Assembly (NCBI GenBank): GCA_963921195.1
Contig: OY992538.1
Location: forward strand, 232,617,462 to 232,681,461
Reading direction: 5' to 3'
Source of the DNA: Pegoplata infirma
Lineage: Eukaryota; Arthropoda; Insecta; Diptera; Anthomyiidae
DNA length: 64,000 nt
The stretch's first letter is position 1. Every line of letters starts with the position of its first letter. Positions 43,187 through 54,289 of the stretch are shown here, piece by piece. The translations under genes and the position numbers were made by a program. Under the pieces are notes generated by a model. It was not told the origin of the DNA, did no database searches, and was given only the letters and a program-made list of their open reading frames with translations.

Positions 43187-44216
43187 ACTAGCTATACCCG
43201 GTCCGCATTGCTGGCCCGAAGAAAAAAACTGTTTTATATTGCATCATAATTTAAATATAGTGTCGGAAAAAATTAAAGCACGGGTTCGGGTCCAGCTAGT
43301 AATTTTTGGTTCCACCCTCGGTTAGCACTATCTATAGAGAAATCTCAACAAAATCGGTTCAGCCGTTTTGCTTGATTTCGAAACAGACAGACATAACGTG
43401 AAGTATAGTACAAAGGGACGTGTCATTTAACGCATTTTTATCGAATCGTGATAGTCTAAAGTTACATGCTGCATCCTCGATTAGCACTATCTGTGCTGCA
43501 AATTTCATTGACATCAGTTTTGCCGTTTTTGTGTGATTGCGAAAGAGGAGGAAATAACTTTTGATTTATGAAAAACTGGAGGGACATTTTATACCCTTTT
43601 GCCGAATTGCGCTCTACATATGACCTATGTATGGCAATTTACGCCTCTTTGTACAATCGTGCTCAGTATAGTACAAAGGGCGTTGCAATTTTGATTAATT
43701 TTTCCAATAACGATCTTTTATGCGTGATTGCTAAACAGGCAGACAACGTCCAGTATAGTACAAAGGGCGTGGCATTGTACGCCCCCTTTTTCCAATCGTG
43801 GTATAACATGGCCTATAGTTCCGCACTCGGTTAACACTAACAGTGATGAAAATTTAATTAAAATCGAATCAACTGTTTTTGCGTTATTGCGGAGCATTTG
43901 AAATAATAGTTATGCCATATAGTTAGTACTGGGTTAGTACTATCTTTAGTTTAAATTTCATCAAAATCGGTCCATCCGTTTTTTATATATAGATACCATT
44001 AGTGGTGCAATGTTTTCACATTCACATTCGATTTTGCCATGCCCCTCCGCCCACAGGCAGAAAATCAAGAATCTGACCCCACAGTGTTACTCCTTGGGCT
44101 ATTCCGAATATTCCCTGAAAATTTCATCAAGATCGGTCCAGCCGTTTTCGAGTCCATAAGGAACATACATACATACCCACATACATACATACACACATCC
44201 ATTTTTATATATATAG
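43187..44216 (+). repeat. Dispersed repeat starting ACTAGCTATACCCGG, two partial copies in tandem
   Basis: Copy a runs from ACTAGCTATACCCGGTCCGC to TTTTATATATAGA at about 43996. Copy b (about 44000-44216) is missing its 5' part and ends with CATACATA repeats and TTTTTATATATATAGA. Both contain ATTTCATCAAAATCGGTCCA-type sequence. Internal short repeats read AGTATAGTACAAAGGGCG. Repeats with this start and a TATATATAGA end are widespread in insects; class not decided here. The 88- and 67-codon frames inside are not genes. Confidence 0.6.
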
Positions 44217-44801
44217 ACACCACTCTGTGGTACAGGGTATAATGAGTTTATGCTGATGTTTGTAACTACTCGAAATATTGGTCCTAGACTCACCTTTAAG
44301 TATACCGATCAACTCAGAATAACGGTCCATGTTTAGACCTAGCCCCCATACAAATGTCCCCTTTAATTTGACTCAAGGGACTCTTATTAGCGTATTATAA
44401 CAGGTACCCTTTCAAAATTTGGTAGGTAATCGTTTTTTGTATACATAAATTATCATTCCAAATTTTAAAGCAATCGGACCAGTTCCTCTTGTAGTCCCCA
44501 TAAAAACCATCCTCCCGATATTCACATAAATCTCTCAAAATTCATGAAAGTTGGATTTATTTGATCAAAATTTTGCTTTTAGGTGCTTAAGGTGTACTTT
44601 GGTAACTTACTTTTTCTGAATATAAAATAAGCCAATTCCACTAACATTTTGTCTGTGTGTGTTTTCTACACTAATTAAAGATCTAACAAAAGATAGATCC
44701 AATCGGTCCAGGTTTGGACTTGGGAACCATTTTTCGGAAAACACTAGTGTAGGGTATTATATGGTCGGTCTTGACCGACTATAACTTTCTTACTTGTTTT
44801 A
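44217..44801 (+). mobile_element. DINE-1/INE-1-like repeat, MITE-free copy
   Basis: Closely matches 28549-29369: CACCACTCTGTGGTACAGGG start, CTCGAAATATTGGTCCTAG, and the GACTATAACTTTCTTACTTG end. The GTCCGTCC block is missing (about 50 bp shorter there). Supplies the empty site GATCTAACAAAAGATAG for the MITE at 28861. Confidence 0.7.
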
Positions 44802-46053
44802 TGTTGTGACTGTTTGAAAATTTCTATGAATCAGGATGTAAGATTAAAAGAGTCCACATTTTGTATGGTTATTCCTAATCCGGGTGATTATAAAAATATA
44901 ATAAGAGGCAGAGGCCTTATGAAGAAAATCGAGTTGAGTTTAAGATTTATTAAATTAACTAATTTGTATGGTAATTCCCTCAAATATTTTAAAAATACAA
45001 TTTAAAAATAAAAGAAAATCCCATAAAATCCCAAAAATGTTTACCTAACAGCAACAACAATTAATAATAAATGTTTGCAATTATTTAAAACAAATAAATT
45101 ATATAATATAAAAACATTTAAATACAAACATTTATTTAAAACATTTGTAAGTATTCTATATATTTTATAAAGAATCCTTAAATTAATTTTGCTATTAATT
45201 TATCATTAATTTATCATTAAATTTATATTATATATTTTCTAAATTTCTAATTTCTTTATACACTTAACCCTTATTGTTAAACAGTATTAAACGCCTTTAG
45301 TAAAATAGTTATTAACATTTAGTATTTAACATCATGTAACTTTACTACACTGCACTACACTGTACTACAACCATAAACTATTTAAAATATCTTTAACTAA
45401 AATCCTTAAAAACCCTTTTGGAATCATATTGTATTGAAGCAAAAGAACAGGAAGATTGTCATTAACATGTTAACCAAAACCAAGTATTTCTTTCATCCAA
45501 CAACCTCTTCTTATCCCACCACCCAGGATCTATTTGTCTCTATAGCTATCTTCAGTTATCACAAAACAACCTCACCTTTTACTCTATTATGGTTTTATTA
45601 TTACAAAAACAAATTGTGTGTATAATTACACGCTAAAAAAAATTTGTCTAAAAACATTAGCAGAATGTTAGTGAAATTTTAAGAAAAAATTAAGCAAACA
45701 AATATTTAAATATTTTTTTAATATAATTTGCGCCTAAGAATAGACTTCAGTTTATATCATTGTGGTTTATCAGAGTTGCCTATTGGAAATTGATGGTATA
45801 AAAATTATACATTGTGTAATATTACAAATATTAGTAGCTTACCAAATTAAATTACAACGAATATTTGTAATAGTGTATTTTTATACAAGTGTGTCGTTGT
45901 ATTCATAAATGTTAGTGCATTATGTGTATAAAGTATAAGTTCTAGTTAATGTGAATATTAGGGATATAACCATTTTTAGATTCTTTTTTGCAAATATATA
46001 AAAATGGACCAGCAAAACCTTAAATATGGTAATGTAATTAATAATGCATTATC
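44802..46053. other. Unassigned AT-rich stretch, possibly unique DNA
   Basis: No repeat family recognised. TATAAAA followed by ATG at 46004 opens a frame that is only 17 codons long before it runs into the next MITE, so no gene is called. Confidence 0.45.
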
Positions 46054-46055
46054 AT

Positions 46056-46528
46056 CCCTGCAAAAAAGTCATTACCACTTCTCAGTGGAGTGCTTTAAAA
46101 CTATAACAAATGTAATGAAATACAACAAAAATAACAAAAAACACAAGACAAAAACACACAAACAGTTTTTTCTACTCCAGAATACATAGATATTCAGCTC
46201 TTAACTCATTACCTATCGCGACACCTCCATACAAATGTAAGTAGATATTCAGTAGAAAAGAACTACTCCAGGGAAGTAGTTGAAAGTTGTTTAAATGCTC
46301 GGAGTACTTCTTATCTACTGAATATCTACTTACTTTTGTATGGGAGTGTCGCGGAAGGTAATGAGTTAAGTGCTGAATAACAACTTTTTATGGAGTAGAA
46401 AAAACTGTTTGTGTGTTTTTTTCTTGTGTTTTTTTCTTGTGTTTTTTGTTATTTTTGTTGTGTTTCATTACATTTGTTATAGTTTTAAAGCACTCCAAAT
46501 AGAAGTACTCCGCACTTTTTTTGCTGGG
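46056..46528. mobile_element. Foldback-type MITE with CCCTGCAAAAAAGT ends
   Basis: Left CCCTGCAAAAAAGT, right ACTTTTTTTGCTGGG. Arms extend about 200 bp inward with TTTAAAACTATAACAAATG, TAACTCATTACC and GTAAGTAGATATTCAG in both. The loop is about 46255-46305. AT lies on each side. The 61-codon frame 46004-46189 crosses its border and is not a gene. Confidence 0.75.
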
Positions 46529-47209
46529 ATGTAATTCAGATACAAAAAAAAATACTGTATTTTTTCCATTACGCGTACCACATGTATTACATAATTGTAT
46601 TTTTCATGCATTATCTTTTAAATTAATTTCAAGTAAAATTACACAATTTAAATTTACACAATTTATAGTAAACATTTTATCTTAGGGAGTTTTAGTAACA
46701 CAACTTTTGAAACCAATGGCTGAAATTTGCACCAAGATTAGTCCTATTGGATAGCAGTTTGGATACAACTTTTCAAGGAGATCGGTCAAAGACTCTCTGA
46801 GTAAGAGGGGGTCGAAATTTGACATTTTGGCCAAACAGGTGTTTTTTCGCACCCATGTAACTTATTGTCTATTGTCTTAAGAAATAGTGTTTTAAATAGC
46901 TATTTCTTCAATCTTTCAAAAAATTAAAAAAAAAAAAAATTTATCCAAAACTTTTTTGACTTTTTTTGTCAAAATGGATCCTGTTTTTGACTCGAAAGAA
47001 ACCTTATACCTTTTTCTTTAAGAGCTATGGGACGCTAAGTGGGATGCGAGCGGGATATCCGTAAAATAAAAATTTGTAACTTTGTAAATCAAAACAACGG
47101 TATTCCAATTTTAGCATATGCACTATTAGGAGTGTGATAGTGCACGAGATTGCGATCCGCTACAATCCTGTATTTTTTAAGGTTAAACAAATGCATGACT
47201 CATGCATTT
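46529..47209. other. Unassigned stretch
   Basis: Nothing recognised beyond AT-rich sequence with a few GC-richer words (GGTGTTTTTTCGCACCC). Confidence 0.4.
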
Positions 47210-48115
47210 GCAAAAAAGTGTTTTTTTAGAAAAAGTACAATTTTTTTGTAAAATTGTACTTTTTTAGAAAAGTACCTTTTTTTTTTTTTTGAAAATTGTA
47301 CTTTTTTACAAAAGTACTATATCACCTTTAAGACGCAAACGTACTTTTTTCAGGAATAAAGTACTTATTTAGTAAAAAAGTTGCTTTTTCCTAAAAAGTA
47401 TTAAAAAAATATAGTACTTTTTGGAAAAAATAGTAATTTATAAAAAAAAAAATGTACTTTTTAGACAAAAAAAGTACTTTTTTAAAAAAGTACATTCTAA
47501 CTACTTTTTTAGAAAAAAAGTATTTTGCTCTATTTTGTTTTTTCTAAAAAAAATACTTTTTTCTTAAAGAAAGTACTTTTTTCCTAAAAAAAACACCTTT
47601 TTTTAACAAGTACTTTTTCTAAAAAAGGTACAAATTTTTTTTAAAAAAGGTAATTTTTTAGAAAAAAGTAATTTTTTTTAGAAAAAAGTACTTATTTTAG
47701 AAAAAAGTACTTTTTTTAGAAAATAGAACTTTCTTTTAAAAAAGTAGTACAAAAGTTTTTTTTTTTTAGAAAAAGTGTTTTTTTAGAAAAAAGTACTTTT
47801 TTCAAAAAAATTAACTTTCTATGAAACTGCTATATTTTCTTAAATAATACTTTTAAGGAAAAAATTACCATTTTATCTAAATAAGTACTATACTATAATA
47901 CTTTTCTAAAAAGTGATACTTTTTCTAAAACAGTACTTTTCTATTTTTCCTAAAAAAGTAATATTTTTTAAAAAATATTTTTTTTCTATGAAAGTATTAT
48001 TTTTCAAAAAAGTTCAATTTTTTCTAAAAAAAAGTATTTTTTTTTAAAAAAAGTACTATTTTTTCTAAAAAAAAGTACCTACTATATTTTCTTAAAAAAG
48101 GACTTTCTTTCCTAA
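47210..48115. repeat. Irregular AAAAGTACTTTTTT-type repeat zone
   Basis: Dozens of AAAAAGTACTTTTTT-like words at irregular spacing of 12-25 bases, in both alternating runs of A and T. The core AAAGTACTTT is palindromic. The related core also appears in the 16-bp minisatellite at 23 kb. Confidence 0.75.
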
Positions 48116-48294
48116 AACAATTATTAAAAAAAACATCTGAAATGTGCCATGAGTTCATAACTGCACGTGCGTTATGTGCCTCTGTATGGCACACGGCACA
48201 TTTTAGATGTGACATGTGTCATACTAGGGCACATTACGCATTACTTATTTAATGTGCTTTTGGTAAATATCCAAATAAGTTCCCAAAAAAGGTA

Positions 48295-49064
48295 CACTCA
48301 AAATAATAACTCTGTAAAATGACTGTAATCTCAATTCAACAGAGATTTGACAGAGTTTTCTGTCAAAATACAGATTTAAAGAAAATACGTTGTGACAAAA
48401 AAACAAATTTTCCTCTGTTATATTACTTTTTACTTTGTAATCTTAATTTTACAGATAATTAACAGAGTTTTCTGCTAAAATACAGATTAAGCAAAATATT
48501 TCGTATTTTTTTATAACCAAAAAAGTTTTCTGTTTTGAGTAGTTTTTGGTAACAAAATTTTATCTGTTTTTTTTTTTTGAGAAAAAGTTGAAAAAGTAGC
48601 AAAAAATTTATCAAAACAAAATCTTTTCAGAAATCTTATAAAAATTTTACAAAATAACATGCATTTAACTCAACTTTGTAAATTTACAGAGTTTTTTCTG
48701 TTAATTTTTTTTTGCATCAAATGCATTTTACAAATATATGTAAATTTACATAGTTTTCTTTACTACGTGGTGGTTTACTTAACCAATATTTTACAAGAAA
48801 CTCTGTAAATTAAAAGTTTTTTTGTCCAAATCATTTTACAGAGTTTTAAAGTCAAATTACAGAGTTTTATCTGTCAAAAAGCTTTCATATTTAACCAATA
48901 TTTTACTATAAACTCTGTAAAATAACAGTTTTTTTTTTGTCAAAATCATTTTACAGAGTTTTTTAGTAAAATTACGAAGAAATTTTGTTAGCTGGAAAAG
49001 TATGGTGTACTCTGTTAAATTAGCAGAGTTTTTCTGTTATTTAACAGAGTTATTATTTTGGGTG
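48295..49064 (-). mobile_element. TA-flanked TIR element, CACTCAAAATAAT family, copy 3
   Basis: Inverted with respect to copies 1 and 2: CACTCAAAATAATAACTCTG, then TGACTGTAATCTCAATTCAA at the left, and AACAGAGTTATTATTTTGGG at the right. TA at 48293-48294 and 49065-49066. 770 bp. Confidence 0.85.
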
Positions 49065-49080
49065 TATTTATCTTTTATTT

Positions 49081-49116
49081 ACCCGGTGTTTACCCATGCA
49101 TCGGGTAAATACCGGG
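49081..49116. repeat. Short strong hairpin
   Basis: ACCCGGTGTTTACCC and GGGTAAATACCGGGT pair at 14 of 15 positions around a short loop (ATGCATC region). No known function. Confidence 0.7.
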
Positions 49117-49254
49117 TGGAATCCCATCACTATGCATAAGCAAAAAAATAGGGGAGTAGGGGTGGGGGCATAAGGACCCTAATCGGGGTCAAAGTTAGGC
49201 GTAAAGGGGTAAAAATCCACAAAAACACCCACAACTGCTCTAGAAACACCCCTA

Positions 49255-49345
49255 GGGGGTGTTCCCCAATACTTTTTCTAATCATACTTAACCTCCATCT
49301 CCACTCCCTAAGGGGGCTCCCATACAAAAAAATGTTTCCTACCTC
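49255..49345 (+). repeat. Foldback F1 fragment
   Basis: TCTCCACTCCCTAAGGGGGC and TCCCATACAAAA match the interior of F1 at about 2555-2585. Diverged. Confidence 0.5.
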
Positions 49346-49355
49346 TCTAACTCTA

Positions 49356-49897
49356 CACTAAAAATAAAAGACTTATCAAATTACTATAAAAAGTCCTGTA
49401 ATCCAATTTTACCAATATTTGACAGTTTTCTTTGTTTTTTTAACAAACAAATTTCGATAGAAATTTTATTTTTTCCTTGAATTTTACAATTTTTTTTATA
49501 AATGTAAAAATTTTTAATTTTACAAACAAAAAAATCTAGTTAAATCACAGTAATTCCTTGTAAGTATTATCGCATGAAAAAAGTTGTAAATTTACAATTT
49601 TATTATTGAAAAACTTCTTGAATCACAAAAAATATCGAAATTTTCGCTAGAAATTCTCGTTAAATAGAGGTAGCAAAGACCTTATAAAGTCACGAGAAGT
49701 CTTTGTTATTTTTATCGCGTCAAAAAGTTGTAAATTTGCAATTTTATTGGTAAAAAGCTTGTAAATTGTTAGTATTTTAACAAGCATTTTACCAATAAAA
49801 TTGACATTTTTACTGGGAACTCTCGTAAAATAGGACGTAGCAAACAATTATTTTACGAGGCTTTTTTGGTAATTTTATATGATTTTTTTTTTGAGTG
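49356..49897. mobile_element. TA-flanked TIR element, CACTAAAAATAAAAG / CACTCAAAAAAAAAA ends
   Basis: CACTAAAAATAAAAGACTTA at the left, TTTTTTTTTTGAGTG at the right, TA at 49354-49355 and 49898-49899. Interior has repeated GTAAATTTACAATTTTATT blocks. The ends match only over about 12 bases. 542 bp. Confidence 0.65.
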
Positions 49898-49939
49898 TAC
49901 CAAAAGTGCCCCTGAATTTACCTAAAGTGCCCCTGGAGT

Positions 49940-50210
49940 CAAACTTATGACAGACCTCTATTATTGGATCAATTCCAACATTTTTTTTTTCGAACATACC
50001 TACCCTGTATCCTTAACCCTTAAGGTGGTCCTCATAATTTTTTTTATTTTTTATAAGTTTGTTGTATTGAACCAGCTTCTACCGCCCTTACGATGCCTTC
50101 TAGAGAGGTTTAAAGTACGCCCGACCCCAATTATTTTTTAATATCCAACATTTTGTCCGAACATAATATCACCCTATCTCAGCACCTATACATTATAAAA
50201 ACATGTATTT
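49940..50210 (+). repeat. Foldback F1 body, diverged fragment
   Basis: CATACCTACCCTGTATCCTT, AACCAGCTTCTACCGCCC and GCCCGACCCCAATTATTTTT follow the order of F1 copy 1 at 2370-2530, without the arms. Confidence 0.65.
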
Positions 50211-50275
50211 TAAAAATCTAACAAAAACAAGTGAAAAAACAAGTAAATAAGTTAAGCTTGACTTGGACGAATCTA

Positions 50276-50835
50276 CACTCAAAAAAAAAAAACTGTAAAG
50301 TTGGCAAAAAATTTAGTTAAATTTTACTAAAAAAACACCTGATTTTGAACCTACTAAATTTCTAGTTAATTTAACTAAAAATATTTAGTTAACTTTTCGT
50401 AGAATGAATGTAGCAAAAAAACAGTAATTTTGACTAAAAATTCAGCTGAAAATTTCGTAACATTTTTTATTAGGTGAATTCAGCTAACCTTTTTTTAAAT
50501 AAAAAAAAAAAATATTTTTCACAGCGTTAAGTTCAGCTTAAGTAGGACTAATGAGATTTGCATAGGAGGCTACACAAGAAATGTTTAAAATTTTCGACTT
50601 GACAAAAATGTTACAAAAAATCAGCAAATTAATTAGTAAAAATTCGTAAACTCAGTTTTAAAGTCAACAAACAAAATTAATTCCAAATTTGTGCAAAACT
50701 AGTATTTTCGTAAATCGAACTTAACTAAAAAAAGTAGTTAAAACGCTGATTTTAACTAAAAATTTGCTAAAAAGCCAGTAAACTCGAGTTAACAAAAAAA
50801 AGTTTGTTAACTTTACAGTTTTATTTTTTTGAGTG
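50276..50835. mobile_element. TA-flanked TIR element, CACTCAAAAAAA...ACTGTAAAGTT ends
   Basis: Left CACTCAAAAAAAAAAAACTG then TAAAGTT; right AACTTTACAG then TTTTATTTTTTTGAGTG. TA at 50274-50275 and 50836-50837. 560 bp. Interior has TTTAGTTAA / TTAACTAAA words in both orientations. Confidence 0.8.
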
Positions 50836-50837
50836 TA

Positions 50838-52230
50838 TGAATACTCTTCACAATGCCCTTTCAAATGATTGAGAAATTTTCTAACGTGAAAAAATTAACA
50901 ATTTTGATTAGAAATATTTTTTTTTGAGTAAAATAAATTTTTTTGGCATTTTTTTTAGTGTAAAATTTTTTTTGAGTGTAAATTTTTTTTTGTGAGGCTA
51001 ATTATTATTTCTACTTCTTCTTACTTTAAAACAGTTTGCAACTGTTTGAAATTTATTGACTTTTTTTCCAAAATGTCCTCACCAAAAACGATATTTATTA
51101 TTAGAATTTGTGATTTCCGTTTTCTAGTTATACCCTTAATGTACATACGACTGTCTGCAAGTACTTGTGTGCATGTGTTAGTTAAGTATGTATTGTACTA
51201 TGATGTTAGTTTTGATGTTATGTAAGATTTACATATTTAATTATGTTTTCTAAGTAAAATGTTAAATGTTATCTAATTATACCTTTGATGTGTTATAATG
51301 CTTAACATTTCATAAACTATGAAGTATGATCAACTAGGTACTAACAAATTTTAATAAGCAGATCAGGGACGTACGAAGAGCATTCAACATAATATATTTA
51401 TCATAAAGAAGGCACAAGTATTTTTCCGGTTTAAACTGTGATTTAAGAATTTGGTAAATTTTTTAAATCTGTTTTGAAATTTTCCAAACATTCTGAGAAA
51501 ATAACTTTCAAAGAAATAAAAAAAACTGATTTCGACTTAAATACGACTTCCTTAAGAAATAAAATATTCTCTCTGGGTAGAAAAACAATTTTAAAATTTA
51601 AATTTTATTTAGCAGCATTCATTAATGGCTTCCACAATGCCTGAAACATTTTGAAAATGTTTTTCAGTTGAAAACTTAACTAATATTTTTGAAAAAATTG
51701 GATTTTTAGAGTTATGAAGGCCTCATAGTAAAGGAGCATGTGTAAATGTTAACATAATTTTTATTTTCAATTCACATTTATAGTGTTGGTCAGTGCTACA
51801 AACACACACATGTAATTAAAAATACAAATGTAATGCTAATGATATTTAACAAGAAACATAAATGATGTTTAAATTAACCAAATTACAAACTGTGGTAAAT
51901 TACAAACATATTATATTTAACAAATATATCGTCAGCTAAAATACGCACTGAACTAACAAAAAATCAAATAAATATTTTTTTGTCCCATTCAAGATACACT
52001 CAAAGACCCCAAAAATGTTATACAGTGTAATAATTTCTTTTAATTTTTTTATAAGTAACAGCCGTTTCCTTTTTATGTGACGATATGCATATTTAAAAGA
52101 TAGTTGCATTTAATTATTGAACATTTGCTTAATTAAAGCATTTAAAATATACATAATACAATAAATTAAGACAAAAATAAAAACTCAGAATATTTATTTT
52201 TTGTATTTAATTACTTGTGGTAATTATATT
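50838..52230. other. Unassigned AT-rich stretch, possibly unique DNA
   Basis: No repeat family recognised except short TTTTTGAGTGTAAATTT words at 50935-50990. No reading frame with known features. Confidence 0.45.
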
Positions 52231-52234
52231 AATA

Positions 52235-52240
52235 TTTATT
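52235..52240 (-). terminator. Poly(A) signal AATAAA for the small gene at 52.34 kb
   Basis: AATAAA on the minus strand about 100 bases after the stop of the 73-residue frame. Such words are frequent in AT-rich DNA, so weight is small. Confidence 0.35.
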
Positions 52241-52340
52241 AATGTTTGATTTCTTACAAATGATTACAAAATGGTGATATTAGAAATGGAAAGTTATTAG
52301 CCCGTTTAAGGTTTTCTTTTAATTTGTCTTTGAATACAGT

Positions 52341-52562
52341 CTACTTTTCCAGCAACCGTTTTCGTACTACATACGTAAATAACACCAAAAATATAATACC
52401 AATTCCAAATAATATACAATGCTCAATTGGACGATGAAAATTTAAGCCACGCAAAGAGATATCAGTTGCATTCAACTTCCTGATTTCGGCTTGAATTGCA
52501 GCAATTTCCGCTGAGTGATCAATGTCGAAATAATTCGATTGATGTTGCATTGTCAACTTCAT
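52341..52562 (-). CDS. Small single-pass membrane protein candidate (73 aa)
   Basis: Not recognised as a named family. The 73 residues have a polar N-terminal part (1-47) with a short heptad-like helix, IAAIQAEIRKLN, at about 20-31. A hydrophobic segment of about 19 residues follows (about 49-67, CILFGIGIIFLVLFTYVV), then a basic tail RKRLLEK. This layout fits a tail-anchored or type II-like single-pass membrane protein. The composition is balanced, unlike the F/I/K-only frames elsewhere, and the surrounding DNA is not recognisable as a repeat. The start is the first ATG of the frame; the fourth-codon region has a second ATG at residue 5. AATAAA lies downstream at 52240-52235. No intron is needed. 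Against it: short, alone, and unsupported by homology here. Confidence 0.45.
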   Translation of the reverse strand: MKLTMQHQSNYFDIDHSAEIAAIQAEIRKLNATDISLRGLNFHRPIEHCILFGIGIIFLVLFTYVVRKRLLEK

Positions 52563-53385
52563 GTCAAAATATTAAAAAAAAAATCCACTTAAAAATTATT
52601 TTTTCAGACTTTCAAATATAAATGCGTGTTTAAAATATGTGTGTAGTAAGCGGGCAAATGTTGATAACTAAACCTTGTTTAAAAATAAATTTTCTTAAGT
52701 CGTAGATATAAAAGTCTGGAGTGTTGTATTTAGTACCTGATAACAATGTTTGTACATGTGAATGAGATATTGAAATATATATGGTTGAGGATTATGTACA
52801 GTTATCAACAGTTTGCGTTTACAAGAAATAATAACCGTGTTTTTAAATTATTTGGATTTATATAACACATTTTTAAAATGTGCTTTAAAATGCTAAAGAT
52901 ATAAATAATAAATGTTTTAAATAAATCTTAAAAGATGGCGCTTTTCTAGGAATACGAGGTGATGGAGATATTAATGTTTAATTCCTAAAGAATGTTAAAA
53001 GAATATTTCATACATTTTTAAGATAACCGATTTTTTTAAGAAAACTGGAAGATACATTTTCTTATAAAACCTTGGTATGTGATTAAGTTTAACATTATAA
53101 ATAAAAATTGTAATTCAAGTGATTGAAAAACACAGCTAATATGTTTGACAAACGATACAGGAGAGCACCTATGAAGTGCCAAGGAATGTGCATAATCTTT
53201 ATTTTTCCCGCTCCCCTTGTATTTTTTGTTATATTGATAATTTTGTAAAGAAATAGACTAGGCCCTCTTCGACTGTTAGCGTTGAAAATTGATTAAAATT
53301 GTTTGACAAACGAAAAAATATCTGAATAACTATGATATTCTCATAGAATAATTTTCAAAAAATAAATTTTCTGATTTAAATTTTT
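52563..53385. other. Unassigned AT-rich stretch
   Basis: Upstream DNA of the 73-residue frame. On the minus strand, TTTTATATCT near 52712 could be a TATA-like box. Nothing else is recognised. Confidence 0.4.
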
Positions 53386-53389
53386 TTAT

Positions 53390-53500
53390 GTTTGTAATTT
53401 TTGCAAAACTTAACCGATATGTGTTTCGAATTTTGTCAAATTCTATTATCAAGACTATTTAGCAAATATTAAAAAGAGGAATTTAAATGACACGTCGGTA
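53390..53500 (-). repeat. Dispersed repeat C, fragment
   Basis: ATATGTGTTTCGAATTTTGT and CAAGACTATTTAGCAAATAT are the complement of 13705-13790. Confidence 0.55.
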
Positions 53501-53989
53501 ACGTTCAAACAAAAATATAAATAAACTTTAAAAGGTGTAATTGATTGATATGAGAGAGTAAAATCTTGAATTGGTGAAAAATGAAGGTGTTTGATTTACC
53601 GAAGGTAAATAAACAAATTTCGTACTGCAGATGTTTGAAGCTTTGATAAACAGTATTAGTAATTTCTAAAGCTTAAAGGGATGGGTAAATAAATATTCAA
53701 CTCTACTCTCATTGAGAATTAGAAGCATAAAATTGTACATTCCTTTTTGTATGATCATAACTGTCAAATGAGAAACAAAAACTTTAAAACAGATTTACAT
53801 ATTTTACCGATTGGATAGTGCTAGTAGTTGCCGCAAAGCTCTAATATATGGTTAAAAATTTATTTTTAGGTTTGTGTTAATTGTTTGACAAATGTGATCA
53901 AACTAAGAGAATGCACAATTTTTTTCTTCTAATTCTCAATGAGGGTACAGTTGCATATGTATTAATAATATGCTTCTTGTTGTATAGGG

Positions 53990-54235
53990 CTTTTAAATTT
54001 GCTAGTCTTGACACTGAAGTCTGAAAAATTCTGAAACACGTGTCAGCTATGTAAGTCTTGCAAAATTAACCAACATAAATAAATTTAAAACAGAAATATG
54101 TTTTTCTTGATAATTACTCTATGACAATACCATAGTTTTAATAAGTAAAACAAAAGTGACCTCGAGCTAGAATAAACCTACTTAAAATTTAATATTTTAA
54201 ATTTCGAATAAAATTTTTATATTTTAATACAAAAT
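53990..54235 (+). repeat. Dispersed repeat C, most complete copy
   Basis: TTTGCTAGTCTTGACACTGA, AAACACGTGTCAGCTATGTA, CAATACCATAGTTTTAATAA and GACCTCGAGCTAGAATAAAC, in the same order as at 13.7 kb. Confidence 0.6.
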
Positions 54236-54289
54236 AAACAGAATTTGAAGAACATTTTTATGCAAAAAATGGGGACAAATATGTTTTAA

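Noticed and set aside
43568..43834. 88-codon plus-strand frame
   Set aside because: It is a by-product of the ACTAGCTATACCCGG dispersed repeat with internal AGTATAGTACAAAGGGCG repeats.
46004..46189. 61-codon plus-strand frame after TATAAAA
   Set aside because: Only its first 17 codons lie outside the MITE starting at 46056; no evidence of a gene.
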